Positions 9,023 to 18,936 of a DNA stretch of 64,000 nt are shown here, in pieces. This stretch comes from Russula earlei. Lineage: Eukaryota > Basidiomycota > Agaricomycetes > Russulales > Russulaceae. Numbering within the stretch: the first letter of the stretch is position 1; each line of letters begins with the position of its first letter. The notes beneath the pieces are model-generated. The model made no database searches and was not told the DNA's origin. It saw nothing but the letters and a program-made list of their open reading frames with translations. Where the stretch lies: contig JAGFNK010000164.1 of the NCBI GenBank assembly GCA_025769875.1, positions 40,674 to 104,673 on the forward strand, given 5' to 3'. A program made the position numbers and the translations under genes.

Positions 9023-11206
9023 ATGACTTCTATGGCCAGAGACTGGAGGTTCAAAGGACAAGGAAAACCCACAGAAGAGGGACTGAAGAAACTCAAATGT
9101 CCCTTCAAACTGAATCCAGACCTTGACAATGCGTTCGTCCCTGAAGCCTTCAGAGAGAATGCCCACTTCCTCAGGGTAGGAGTGAACAATGTACCTTGGA
9201 CCAGGTACTATGCCATCTACAGAAAGGCCAAGCTTGGCCTTGGAACCCTCTATGGCATTTGGTTTGAAATCCGACACTGCAAAGACTACTTCGAAGCTTA
9301 TCACGTCGCACGTCTGGCCCTTGGACTAGTCAATGACCCTCTCAAGGGTCTTGATATGGAACAACTCATCAAGTCAGGTGAGCCCATTCCAAACTTGAAG
9401 AACCTGTCGCATGCCCCAACCCCCAGACCCACACCCACTGAACCCATGGAACAAGAGCCTGAAACCACGACACAACTTTTCGTCGTAGCTGACAAACCGG
9501 AAGAACCACCTGCACAAGTTCCTTGGCAACTCACATCATGTTAGGATTCTCATGTCTCCTCGTTCTCATCTGCTTACCTATGCTCTGGTGACTCATTTGT
9601 GCTTACTCATCTCTGCTTAGTGATACTAGGTGTCTTAAGTGACTCACTGGCATGGCTGTATGGTCAGTGGGGAGATGGGTACTGTAGGAGGTTCAAGTCC
9701 TGCAGAGTACAGCAGTTCCTTGTTTGTTGAGATACTGGATACCTAGGAAGTGTATGTCATTGGGATATGACTGTGATTACTATGCGTAGGGATCTCATAG
9801 TATAGGTATATGGAAAGTAGTAACTCTTTTCAAAACAAGAACCATTCATCTTGTTAAAACTCTCTGCACAGTCTATAGGAGAACTCCAAGTGGAAGAGGC
9901 CCCTCTCTTCTCTTACATCTATTCTTCCTGAGATAATATCAAAGGGATCAAAGTTTAGTGCTTGAACTAAATCAAGCAACTCTTCCACTAAGAGTCAGCG
10001 ATAAGATCAATCTGATCTTAACACATCGTCCGGGATGGTGCAAGCGTACCCATGCCCCTCCCTATTCCAAGGCTTCGGAGGATGCGGAAGATGACCTCTG
10101 AGCCCTGACCCTGACAACTATGACACACATGCCGCATACAACCATGACACACGCCCATCCAACAATGGAAAACTCAAAGGCGTTCTGCCGAAGGCCTTCA
10201 ACGGCAACCGCACGTGCACCCATGCATTTCTCACTGTGTTCCAAAGGTTCATGAGAATGAACTTCAACAGCAAGATTGCTCAAAACCCCATCAAGAAATG
10301 TGCTTATTTTTTTTATCACTGATGGAAGGACCTCGCATCAACAGATGGGTCAAAGCGATGGACAAATGGCTCAAAAAAGTCATGCTTGACCCAGATGAAA
10401 TCCCCTTTGGACTGACTGCTTGGCAGGCCAAGGAACAACAATTTAAGCAAGCATTCACTGATTATGCCAAATGCAAATGCGCACAAGATCACTTACGCAA
10501 ACTCAAGATGAAAGAAAACAATCTTGATGAGTATATCGCTAATTTTGGATTGCTTGTGTGCCATGAATCACTACACATGGACAATCCGATGGTCATGCAC
10601 CTCTTTGCATGTGGCCTTCCCAAGCCCTTTGTCAAAGCCATCATCAGCCAAGAAGACCCCGTTACATTTCAGGAATGGATTTCCAGTGCACAGAAACAAC
10701 ACCAGATCTGGATGCGCAAACATGCGGTCCTCACCAATCACGCTAACATGCACAACCGCAATGCGAATCCAAACCATCCCTGGGCTCGTCTCTCCACCTG
10801 AGGAATGCGCAGCAACGCCACTAACAACGCCACTGCACCATGCGCATGCCTTCCACCTCGCAACCCCAACGCGATAGACACCAGCGCCGGTGCGGCATGC
10901 AAAGCAATTACTGAAGCCGATAAGGAAAAACACCACGCTAAAGGCAGGTGTTTCCACTGTTCAAAGCAGGGACACCTTGCCAGAGACTGCCCCATGAAAC
11001 TGAAACACAAAATGACACACACACGCACAGTGGAGGTGACCACCACCACATCCAAATCCTCAATTGTCGAAATCGTCAAGGAAAATGCAACCATCAAAGC
11101 CATGAAGGCTGCTAAAGCCCTCTCCCAAAAAGAAAGGGAAGAGTTCATCAAGATGCTGACTGAAGAAGCTGATACCGATGAGGAAAAGGATTTTTCAGAC
11201 GCCTGA
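9023..11206 (+). pseudogene. Element C gag, interrupted by a solo LTR
   Basis: ATG at 9023 (MTSMARDWRFKG). The N-terminal domain runs to 9538 and is then split by the solo LTR 9539-10023. It resumes with the linker and capsid region (KGVLPKAFNGNRTCTHAFLTVFQRFM, partly out of frame; FGLTAWQAKEQQFKQAFTDYAK in 10214-10801). The last part (10805-11206) holds an intact CCHC knuckle RCFHCSKQGHLARDCP and an acidic tail ending DFSDA. At least two frameshifts and several stops are present. Its role in an intact element is to form the particle capsid. Confidence 0.85.
9539..10023 (-). repeat. Solo LTR in element C gag
   Basis: A 485-bp block with ends TGTTAGGATTC and GATCTTAACA (TGTTA/TAACA). It is the reverse complement of the family seen at 22050-22595. 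The flanks are CATCA (9534-9538) and CATCG (10024-10028), a 5-bp target duplication with one transition. The strand given is relative to the copy at 22050 and does not claim a direction of transcription. Confidence 0.85.
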
Positions 11207-11213
11207 GCATATC

Positions 11214-11516
11214 GGCGATCACTTGGGCCTTAGGTACCAACAATGTATATAAAACTATAAAAAAGTCAATGCAGGTCAACTTGACAATATACATTGGAAT
11301 CTCAAAAGCCGAAAAGAAAGTCGCATTAATCGACAGTGGGGCAACCGAATGCTTCATCTCCCCAAAATTAACTAAAGAACTTCAACTAAAACATGAGAGC
11401 TATCAATGCCCAGGATAGTAAAAAATGTCGACAACACTCCTAACCATCTAGGAAAGATTACCCAAGTGGTAGACCTAGAACTAAAACTACTAGGACAAAG
11501 GAGTAAACACTAATTC
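11214..11516 (+). pseudogene. Element C protease, N-terminal part
   Basis: Continues from gag toward pol: the retropepsin active-site region is recognisable (KKVALIDSGATECFISPKLTKE near 11305-11375). It is cut at 11516 by insertion of element D, and the codons for the flap region continue at 18937. Confidence 0.8.
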
Positions 11517-12009
11517 TGTCACCGACTGGGGGCGGTGTCGCTGACAAATTGGTTCACACACGAGATGTGCGCACTGAGCTGAGCGAGACGACGAGATCTC
11601 ACGAAGATCGGGGATCTTGGTGACAACACAGCGAAGGCTAGTGTGTACCGCGGAGTGAAGAGGAAACAGATAAGTCTTTGCGTTCGAAGACTTGGAGGTT
11701 GAAAAGAGGATTCTGAGTCGTTTGCTTGATTCCCTGCAAGCCTACAGTCCCGAAGCTAGAATCCAGTGATATTCACAAGAGAACAAGCTTAGGGCTTGTT
11801 CTCTGTTACTGACAGGTTTATATAGACAATTATGTCCTATATCAAATAGTAGACATGAGGTAGCAACGAGACGATCGAGACTGGAACACGCTGGAAGGTA
11901 ATGGTACATGCGAGGCTTAGTGAGTCATACAAACGCGCGGGAATCGTGAGGCTGTCTGGGTCGGCTTATCCGGTTGCCGGTTTGGTCCGAGGGACCGGTA
12001 TCTGTGACA
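11517..12009 (-). repeat. 3' LTR of element D
   Basis: A 493-bp LTR. In plus-strand reading it runs from TGTCACCGACTGG to TATCTGTGACA. It is highly similar to the other LTR at 18437-18931, with scattered single-base differences that include transitions at CpG-like positions in the first 120 bp. Confidence 0.9.
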
Positions 12010-12120
12010 TCACCCCCTTGTTAACGTCTAAGCAACATAGGGGATAATGGTAGAGTGACAGTGATGGGTATGGAAATGGATTTGGTTGCGAGGGACTCGA
12101 CATATTTTCTCAGGTTTGCA

Positions 12121-13275
12121 TCATCGATGGGGGTTTCTGCAGTGGTCGGATATGTGTCCTTGGCGGTTGCAGAGAATGCAGGTGGTGATCTTGGAGCATT
12201 CAAAGGTGTCGTGCCCTCCGTCTTTGCACCAAGCGCATCTGTCGGAGAGTCGGGGGGAGAACTGATACCACGGATCAAGGAGAGCTTGTTTAGCGTCCTG
12301 ATGTTCTTGTTCGGTGAGTTGTGGCATGGTTCCGAATAGGACGCGTGGTTCGAGGCGAGCTTTGGCGTTAGCTTTAGCCAATTTGACTTCCGAATCTCTT
12401 ACTTCCCACATCATGTCGTGGTATCTTTCTCGAGCGGTGACAAGGGAATTTGCCATCTGTCGTGTTTTCTTTATGGCAAATCGATAGCAACGTACTTCGG
12501 CCTCTAGCGACAGATCCTGTTCAAACCTGAGTGCCTCATCTATCGCTTTGGTGTGTCTGAGGCCTTCTTTGAACAAGAAGGCGTCTTTTTGCGTAAGGAG
12601 GGGACGTGGGTAGGGATCAGCTCGAGCTCGGATAGGGATACGGTGAGTGGGACATCCAGGGCCGTAGGTGGCTAAGAGAGAGGGGAAGCCGTGTGTAAGA
12701 TCAGGGAGGACGAAGCGAGGGGGGAGCATGTCTTCTTCATTTCCCAGGTCTGGAATTAGTAACTCTAGCCCTAGGTCTCCTTCCTCCCATCCTTCTCCAA
12801 GTTCTTCCAGTTCTGAGGGTTGTGCGCGGTTGGTGGTCGGTTGGTAGGCAGGAGGTGGTGTCCTTTCAAGGTTTATTGGGGCGAAGTTTTCGTTTAGTAT
12901 GACTACGCTTTCGACTTGTTGGATGGTGGGTGTAGTGATGCGTGGAGGAATTGGAATAGGGTCGGGTGAAGGGGTGCGAACATGATAGGATGGGCTACGA
13001 GTCCTTATGGGTGTGTTGGTCCCTCTAGTGGGGGATCGATTGCCAAAGGCATGTAGTATCGTGGTGAGGGAGTCGTCTTCCCACAGTTCGCGTGCTTGCA
13101 CAATCATGGCAGCATGTTGCGCAGTGCATCGGATGAGTAGTCTGGTGTTGATAGTGGCTGCTGTCGAGGGGGATGGTTCTCTGGACAGTGGTAGATGGAT
13201 GAGCATAGGAGAATATGGAGGGGTTGGTACGAGAGTGGCAGTGGAAGAGGTAGGGGAGTTCTGGGTGGATGACAT
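12121..13275 (-). CDS. Third ORF of element D: protein with two CCHC zinc knuckles
   Basis: An intact minus-strand frame downstream of the integrase chromodomain (pol stop at about 13330). The ATG at 13275 (MSSTQNSPTSSTATLVPT) is chosen because the same start context is conserved in element C (MSFNSNSPTASSATLVPT); an upstream in-frame ATG exists at 13314. About 384 residues: a Ser/Pro/Thr-rich N-terminal third, a central conserved block (LELLIPDLGNEEDMLPPRF, FPSLLATYGPGCPTHRIPI), a charged, probably helical segment (about 240-310) and two C-terminal knuckles, CAWCKDGGHDTFEC and CILCNRQGHISDHC, both CX2CX4HX4C. It sits in the position of an env-like gene but has no visible signal peptide or membrane segment, so a nucleic-acid-binding role is more likely. 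I do not recognise a named family. Confidence 0.75.
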   Translation of the reverse strand: MSSTQNSPTSSTATLVPTPPYSPMLIHLPLSREPSPSTAATINTRLLIRCTAQHAAMIVQARELWEDDSLTTILHAFGNRSPTRGTNTPIRTRSPSYHVRTPSPDPIPIPPRITTPTIQQVESVVILNENFAPINLERTPPPAYQPTTNRAQPSELEELGEGWEEGDLGLELLIPDLGNEEDMLPPRFVLPDLTHGFPSLLATYGPGCPTHRIPIRARADPYPRPLLTQKDAFLFKEGLRHTKAIDEALRFEQDLSLEAEVRCYRFAIKKTRQMANSLVTARERYHDMMWEVRDSEVKLAKANAKARLEPRVLFGTMPQLTEQEHQDAKQALLDPWYQFSPRLSDRCAWCKDGGHDTFECSKITTCILCNRQGHISDHCRNPHR

Positions 13276-13329
13276 GTTGTAGTGTTTGGGGGTGAAGCGG
13301 TAGGGAATGGTCATTCGTGAATGGTGTCT

Positions 13330-14337
13330 TTATATCTCAGGTCGTCCAGCCGAAGTGGAGTAGTATTCTTTTAGGAGTTCTGGAGCGTTGAGATCGTAGT
13401 GATTAACCCATGAGTCATCTGATGCCGGGTATCCTTTCCAATGCACAAGGTATTGGAGCTTGCGCGTTCGTCCGAACCTTCTAGTGTCTAGAATCGCTTC
13501 AATTTCATATTCTTCCTCGTTTTGATGGTCAGTGGAGGTCGTGTAAACGGCGTGCCATATTCTTCCATTTCCTTGTAAGGGAGAAGTAGGTTGACATGAA
13601 AGACGTTGTGTATCTTCATTGATGGCGGAAGTTGTAATTGATACGCAACTTTGGAAATTCTTTTTGTGATAGGGAACAGGCCGTATCTTTTGGGCATTAG
13701 TTTGCGTGTTCCTCGTGTTTTGAGGTTCTTCGCTTCTAGCCATACAAGGGTTCCCTCTTCCATTTCTTTGATGTCGGGTTTTAGGGGTTGTTGTTTACGT
13801 TCGAGGAGTTGTTGGGCGTCTTGTCTTGCTTCTTCTAGTTGTTTTAGGCGATTGGTGGATGAGGGTACGTTATTGTCTTCTAGACTGATGTCGATCTGGG
13901 GTTTGAATCCCATGAGGAGTTCGTGTGGTGATCTTCGTGATGTTTCATGTTTCCATGAGTTATGTGCATATTCTGCTAAAGGGAGCATTTTTGCCCAGGA
14001 ATGTGGGTGAGTCGTGGTCCAGGGTCTTAGATATTGTTCTAGCCATGCGTTCATCCGTTCTGTCTGTCCATCGGTTTGGGGGTGGAACGCGGTGGACATG
14101 TTTTGTTTGATGCCTAGATTTTTACATAAGGCCTTCGAGAAGTTTGATGCAAATCGAGGGTCTCTGTCGGAGATGATCCTTTTGGGAACGCCTGAACCAG
14201 GGCACGAGGTGTTTCAGATATTCGTGTGCAACACCTGTTCCATCGATCGTTTTGTTGCATGGGATGAATTTTGTTGCTTTAGAGCATCCTTGATCGACTA
14301 TGGTAAGGACTGCTATCAAATCCTTCTGATTTTGGTA
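13330..14337 (-). pseudogene. Element D integrase C-terminal half and chromodomain
   Basis: Minus-strand segment with the end of the integrase core (STAFHPQTDGQTERMNAWLEQYLRPW, TSRRSPHELLMGFKPQ), the GPY/F-like region (KRYGLFPITKRISKVAYQLQLPPSMKIHNVFHVNLL) and a C-terminal chromodomain (YEIEAILDTRRFGRTRKLQYLVHWKGYPASDDSWV). The chromodomain directs chromovirus integration to particular chromatin. Frame changes near 13500 and 14320 disrupt it. Confidence 0.85.
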
Positions 14338-15671
14338 GGTCAGTGATCAGATCCATAGGATACATATTGGAAGGGGCCCTGTTCAACGTGTGTGTCGAGT
14401 GGAAAGGTCGTGGCTTTCTTTCTGGGTATATTGGTCTTGGACTCTTGGCATTTGGCGCAGCCTCTGACGTATTGTTCTACAAATTGTCGTAGTCTGGGTC
14501 CTTCATAATGTTGTTTGACTAGGTCCCAAGTATTTGCTATTCCAGGATGTCCTGCAAAGGGGGTGTCATGGAATTGTCTCAGGATTTCTCGTCGTTTGTC
14601 GATTTTGTCTGGTAAGTAAGTTTTTCTTGCAAAGATTTCAGGTGGTAGTAGTGTGGTTTTTTGTTCTTCTACCCCCTTGTTAAGGTCTTTGCGACGAGAA
14701 AGTGTATCGGCGATAGTATGTGTGTGTCCAGGGACGTGTTCCATAGTGATGTTAAAATCTTGCATGTATTGCATCCATCTGGCTTGTCGTCCCGTTAATT
14801 TCTGTGGTTCTTTAAAATATGTGAGGTTTTTGTGATCGGTTCTTATTCTAACTGGTTTATCGGCTCCTAGGAAGAATGGTCGTCCACTTTTCAGTCCAAA
14901 GATCACTGCTGCTAATTCTTTGTCGTGGGCATCGTAGTTTCTTTCTGCATCTAGCAACGTTCTAGAGTAATATGCGATTGGGTGTAGGCCGTCTTCATAT
15001 TCTTGAGATATGACTGCTCCTACAGCGAATCCTGATGCATCAGTGTCCATTATGAATTGTTTCGTCCAGTCTGGGGTGCAGAGTATCGGATAGGATATGC
15101 AAGTTTCTTTTAGGATTTGAAAGGCTTGATCTTCTTTTGTCGTCCATTCCCATTGTTTGTTCTTTTTTGTTAGATCGTTTAGCGGTCTGGCTTTTATTGA
15201 AAAGTTAGGTATAAAGTTTCGGTAGAAGTTACAAAATCCTAGGAAACTTCTGACTTCCTTTAACGTTGATGGTGTTGGCCAATCTTTAATTCCTTTGACT
15301 TTGACGGGGTCCATGGTTATCTTGCCTTCTCCTATGATTACTCCGAGGTATTCCACTTTTGTTTTGTGAAATTGACATTTCTCCGGCTTGAGGTAAAGAT
15401 TGTGTTGTTTTAGTTTGGACAGTATGTGGTTGACTTTGGATGTATGTTCCGTTTCGTCATTTTTTGTAGCAATGATGATGTCGTCCATGTAAATCTTTAA
15501 CCACCCTTGTGCGAGTTCTTCTTGGAAAATGTCATCCATCATTGTTTGGAAGGTAGCCGGGGAGTTTGTCAATCCAAAGAACATTACTGTGGGTTCGAAC
15601 AGTCCATCGCTGGTCTTGAAAGCTGCTTTCCATTCGTCTCCTTCTTGATTCGAATGTTGTTGTAGCCCCAT
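14338..15671 (-). pseudogene. Element D RT, RNase H and N-terminal integrase
   Basis: A 443-codon open stretch on the minus strand: RT with YMDD (LKIYMDDIIIATK, near 15490), thumb, RNase H (IMDTDASGFAVGAVISQE near 15030-15080; DHKNLTYFKEP near 14810-14850), and the HHCC zinc-binding region of integrase (HDTPFAGHPG..., GCAKCQESK near 14440-14580). It shifts frame near 14340 just after PFQYVS and at the upstream end near 15640. Confidence 0.9.
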
Positions 15672-16616
15672 CTAACGTCAAATTTGGTAAAGAGTTCTTT
15701 TCCTGCTAAGGCGTGAATGAGTTCTGGGATCAATGGCAGTGGGTATACATTAGGTATTGTCCATTTGTTTAAGTTCCTATAGTCTTGTACTGGTCGGAAT
15801 TTACCATCCTTCTTTTTTATAAGGAAGAATCCACTGGCGTATGGCGAGTTAGACCTTCTTATCCATTTAAGTCGCAAGTTTTGTTCGAGGAATTTTCCCT
15901 GTTCTTCCTTTTCTTTAGGTGAGAGGGGGTATACTCTGCAATTGATCGTTGTCGGGGCGTCTTGTTTTAGGTCGATGGCGTGATCCCATTTTCTTGGTCC
16001 AGGAAATCTTTCTGATTCTTGTTCCATAAACACCTGTCCGTATTGGTGGTATCGATGAGGGACTATCTCTTGCCAAGTTTTTGGTTTTTCCTGCATTTGT
16101 GATTCTGCCAATTGTTGTGCGATGGTGGTTTTGCATAATCGGGTTTGCAGCCATAATTCATTCGCCTTCTTCCCAGTCTCTTAGTGTTTTGATCCAAGCT
16201 GGAGTTTCTTGGTTTCCCTTGAGAGTGATTCTTCCCATGATGGTTCCTTTAGACCAATTTATTCTTGGATTAGTCGACTCCAGGAATGGATATCCCAGGA
16301 TGATGTCGTCTTGTCCTATGTCTGCGACTAGGAATTGATGCTATATGTTTTTGTCCCAGCAGCTTTAATTCTAATTGAACAGTCTGAGTAACTTTTCCTG
16401 AACGATTGAGTGTCCCGTCGACGTTTTTGACGTTCCTGGCCGGAACTAACTCTTTCGTTTGTAAGTGTAGTTCTTTTGTCGTCTTGGGAGATATGAAACA
16501 TTCAGTAGCCCCACTGTCTATCAAGGCTTTTCTTTCGGCTTTGTTCGATCCAGTGTAAATGGTAACCATGGTCTGTATTGATCTTTTCTTAGCATGGTAC
16601 ACTGGATCTATATTTA
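15584..16616 (-). pseudogene. Element D protease and N-terminal RT
   Basis: Two adjoining minus-strand frames. 16602-16270 carries the protease (KALIDSGATECFISPKTTKEL). 16111-15584 carries the linker and the RT fingers/palm (PYASGFFLIKKKDGKFRPVQDYRNLNKWTIPN, ELFTKFDVRWGYNNIRIK). Frameshifts lie near 16335, 16160 and 15640. Confidence 0.85.
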
Positions 16617-16629
16617 AGGCCTGAGCAAT

Positions 16630-18361
16630 CGCCGTCGCACTCAGGCGTCCGAAAAACCCTGCTCTTCGGTCTTATCGTTCTCCTCTGAAAGCATCCTAAT
16701 GAAGATCTCTTTGTCTTCCTCGGATAGGGCCTTTGCGGCAGTTGACGACCTTGATGGCCGCATTCTCCTCGATGATTTCCACCACGGAGGATTCGGATGT
16801 GGTGGTAGTATCGGTGGTACATGCGCAAGTTGTCTCGCGTTTCGGTTTCGTGGGGCAAGTCGCGGGCCAAGTGTCCTCGAAGAGAGCAATGGAAGCACCT
16901 TCCTTCTTCTCTGTGTTTCTGTTTTTTCGGCTTTCGGTGACTGCCTTGCGAGCGGCGCCTGCGCTGGTGTCCATCGCGTTTGGGTCGCACGGTGGGAGTC
17001 GCGGTCAGCGCGGGTGTGGTGTTGCCTTGGTTGTTCCACGCGGTTGGCCCATGCCGAGTTGACCAGTCGTCCCCAGGGCCTGTTGTTCTGCGGTTGATTG
17101 GGGTTGCGTCCGCGTGTGCTGGAATGGTCGGACAAGATTGCGCGTTTGCGCATCCAGACCCTGTGGTGCTTCTGTGCTGCTGCAACCCAGTCCACAAAGG
17201 AGGTGGGGTCTTTGAGATCAAGGCATGATTCGACCAAAGATCGTGGGAGTCCCCACGCGAATAGCCTCATGACTGTCGGTTCGTCGACTGTCGAGTCCCG
17301 CACGTCTGGCCAGTAATTGGAATTCAGGATATGTAGTCGTCAAGCAAACCATCCTTCATTTTTAATTCCTTAAGTCGGTCTTGGGCCTTCTCGCGTTCCT
17401 GCGTAGTCGGTGAACGCGCAGTCGGAACTTGCTGTCGCATGGCCTCCCACGCTGTCAGCCCAAGTGGGATATTAGTAGGGTCATTTTGTACGTCTTCGAG
17501 CCACTGGTCCATGGCTTCGAGCCATCCTTCGACTTTGGGTCCTTTCATCAATGAGAGAAAGTATGCACACTTTTTGATGGGATCCCTGGCAATCTTACTG
17601 TCGTGGTTCATGGACATGAATCTGTTGAACGCGACCAAAAATGCATGTGTGCGCGCGCGGTCGCCATTGAAGAAGTCAGGGGGGAATTCCTTCGAGTTTT
17701 CCATTGTCAGGGGCCGCGTGCGTTGCGATCCAGGTCTGCGGCGTGTCGTAATCGTCGGGGTCGGGGTCGGGGCTCGGGGGTCGTATTCCGTGGCCTCCCA
17801 TTCCGAGGGAATGAGGCGCGAGTGGGGGGTTGTGCTGTTCCGGATGAAGCGGGTTGTGGCTGGACCGGGTCAGGGTCGGTGGCAGGCGACGAAAACGTTC
17901 GTCGTTGTCGTTGGTTTCGAGCTCCATCGGAGCAGTGAGTGACAGGGAGCCGGTCCTGGTGTCAGGGGTAAGGCTCGGAGCTCTGGACCTGGGAAGGGGT
18001 GTTCCTGAGGCTGTCAGTGTGGTAATATTAATGCCTCGAAGAGGACTTTGCTGAAGCCTGAAGGCTGGGCGAGCGACGCGCGTCGCTTCCCACATATCTC
18101 CTGCGCCTTTCGATTTTGAACCAAAGGCCGTAGAGGTGGCTGAGGGCTACCTTGGCACCCTTCCAGTTGGCATAATAGCCGGTCCATGGCATGCTGTCTT
18201 TCTGTATGGTGTAGAATTCGACACCATCGTCGAACATGGTTATGCTAGGGACATTCTTCTCTTGATCAGGCAGCAGCTCGAAGGGACATTTGAGGGCAGC
18301 CAGTCCTTCAATGGTTGGGATTTGATATCCTTTAGGTCTTCCAGTCTCGAGTTGTAGTCAT
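16630..18361 (-). pseudogene. Element D gag, multiply frameshifted
   Basis: The start codon would be at 18361. Pieces read in order are the N-terminal domain (about 18361-18028), the Pro-rich linker (18095-17676), the capsid (17704-17324, FFNGDRARTHAFLVAFNRFM) and the C-terminal part with the zinc knuckle RCFHCSLRGHLARDLP (about 16870), in which the last cysteine position reads Leu. Four or more frame changes are needed, so this copy cannot make a full Gag. Confidence 0.8.
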
Positions 18362-18423
18362 ATTGGAAGAAATCGATATATTTTCCTGGTGAGCGTGTGG
18401 TTCGGGGTCGAGGGTTCAGAGGT

Positions 18424-18434
18424 AAGCTTGTTCT
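18424..18434 (-). promoter_or_regulatory. Self-priming primer-binding site of element D
   Basis: AGAACAAGCTT (minus strand), 2 nt inside the 5' LTR, complements AAGCTTGTTCT at 18701-18711 in the LTR. In the LTR the primer begins 34 nt after the start of TATATAAA, as in element C. Confidence 0.75.
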
Positions 18435-18436
18435 AA

Positions 18437-18931
18437 TGTCACCGACTGGGGGCAGGTGTCGCTGACAAATCGGTTCACGCGCGAGACGTGCGCACTGAGC
18501 TGAGCGAGACGACGAGTTCTCGCGAAGATCGGGGATCTCGGTGACAACACAGCGAAGGCTAGTGTGTACCGCGGAGTGAAATATGACAGATAAGTCTTCG
18601 CGTTCGAAGACTTAGAGAGTTGAAAGAGGATTTCTGAGTCGTTTGCTTGATTCCCTGCAAGCCTACAGTCCCGAAGCTAGAATCCAGTGATATTCACAAG
18701 AGAACAAGCTTAGGGCTTGTTCTCTGTTACTGACAGGTTTATATAGACAATTATGTCCTATATCAAATAGTAGACATGAGGTAGCAACGAGACGATCGAG
18801 ACTGGAACACGCTGGAAGGTAGTGGTACATGCGAGGCTTAGTGAGTCATACAAACATGCGGGAATCGTGAGGCTGTCCGGGTCAGGCTTATCCGGTTGCC
18901 GGTTTGGTCCGAGGGACCGGTATCTGTGACA
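18437..18931 (-). repeat. 5' LTR of element D
   Basis: A 495-bp partner of 11517-12009. In minus orientation it begins TGTCACAGATACC and ends GGTGACA. It carries the TATA box and self-primer described for the primer-binding site. The target duplication AATTC follows at 18932-18936. Confidence 0.9.
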
Positions 18932-18936
18932 AATTC

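Larger units (their letters stand above)
11517..18931 (-). mobile_element. Ty3/Gypsy chromovirus element D, full length, nested in C
   Basis: A complete minus-strand element of 7415 bp with two LTRs of about 494 bp and an exact target duplication AATTC (11512-11516 and 18932-18936) inside the protease codons of element C. Gene order on the minus strand is gag, protease, RT, RNase H, integrase, chromodomain, then a separate third ORF. The polypurine tract CAAGGGGGTGA lies just before its 3' LTR. Fewer stops than C and an intact YMDD fit the nesting order (younger than C), but frameshifts in gag, protease and integrase mean it is no longer autonomous. Confidence 0.95.

Noticed and set aside
12121..13314. 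Third ORF of element D as an env gene
   Set aside because: The position fits, but there is no signal peptide, no membrane segment and no glycoprotein pattern; two CCHC knuckles point to a nucleic-acid-binding protein.
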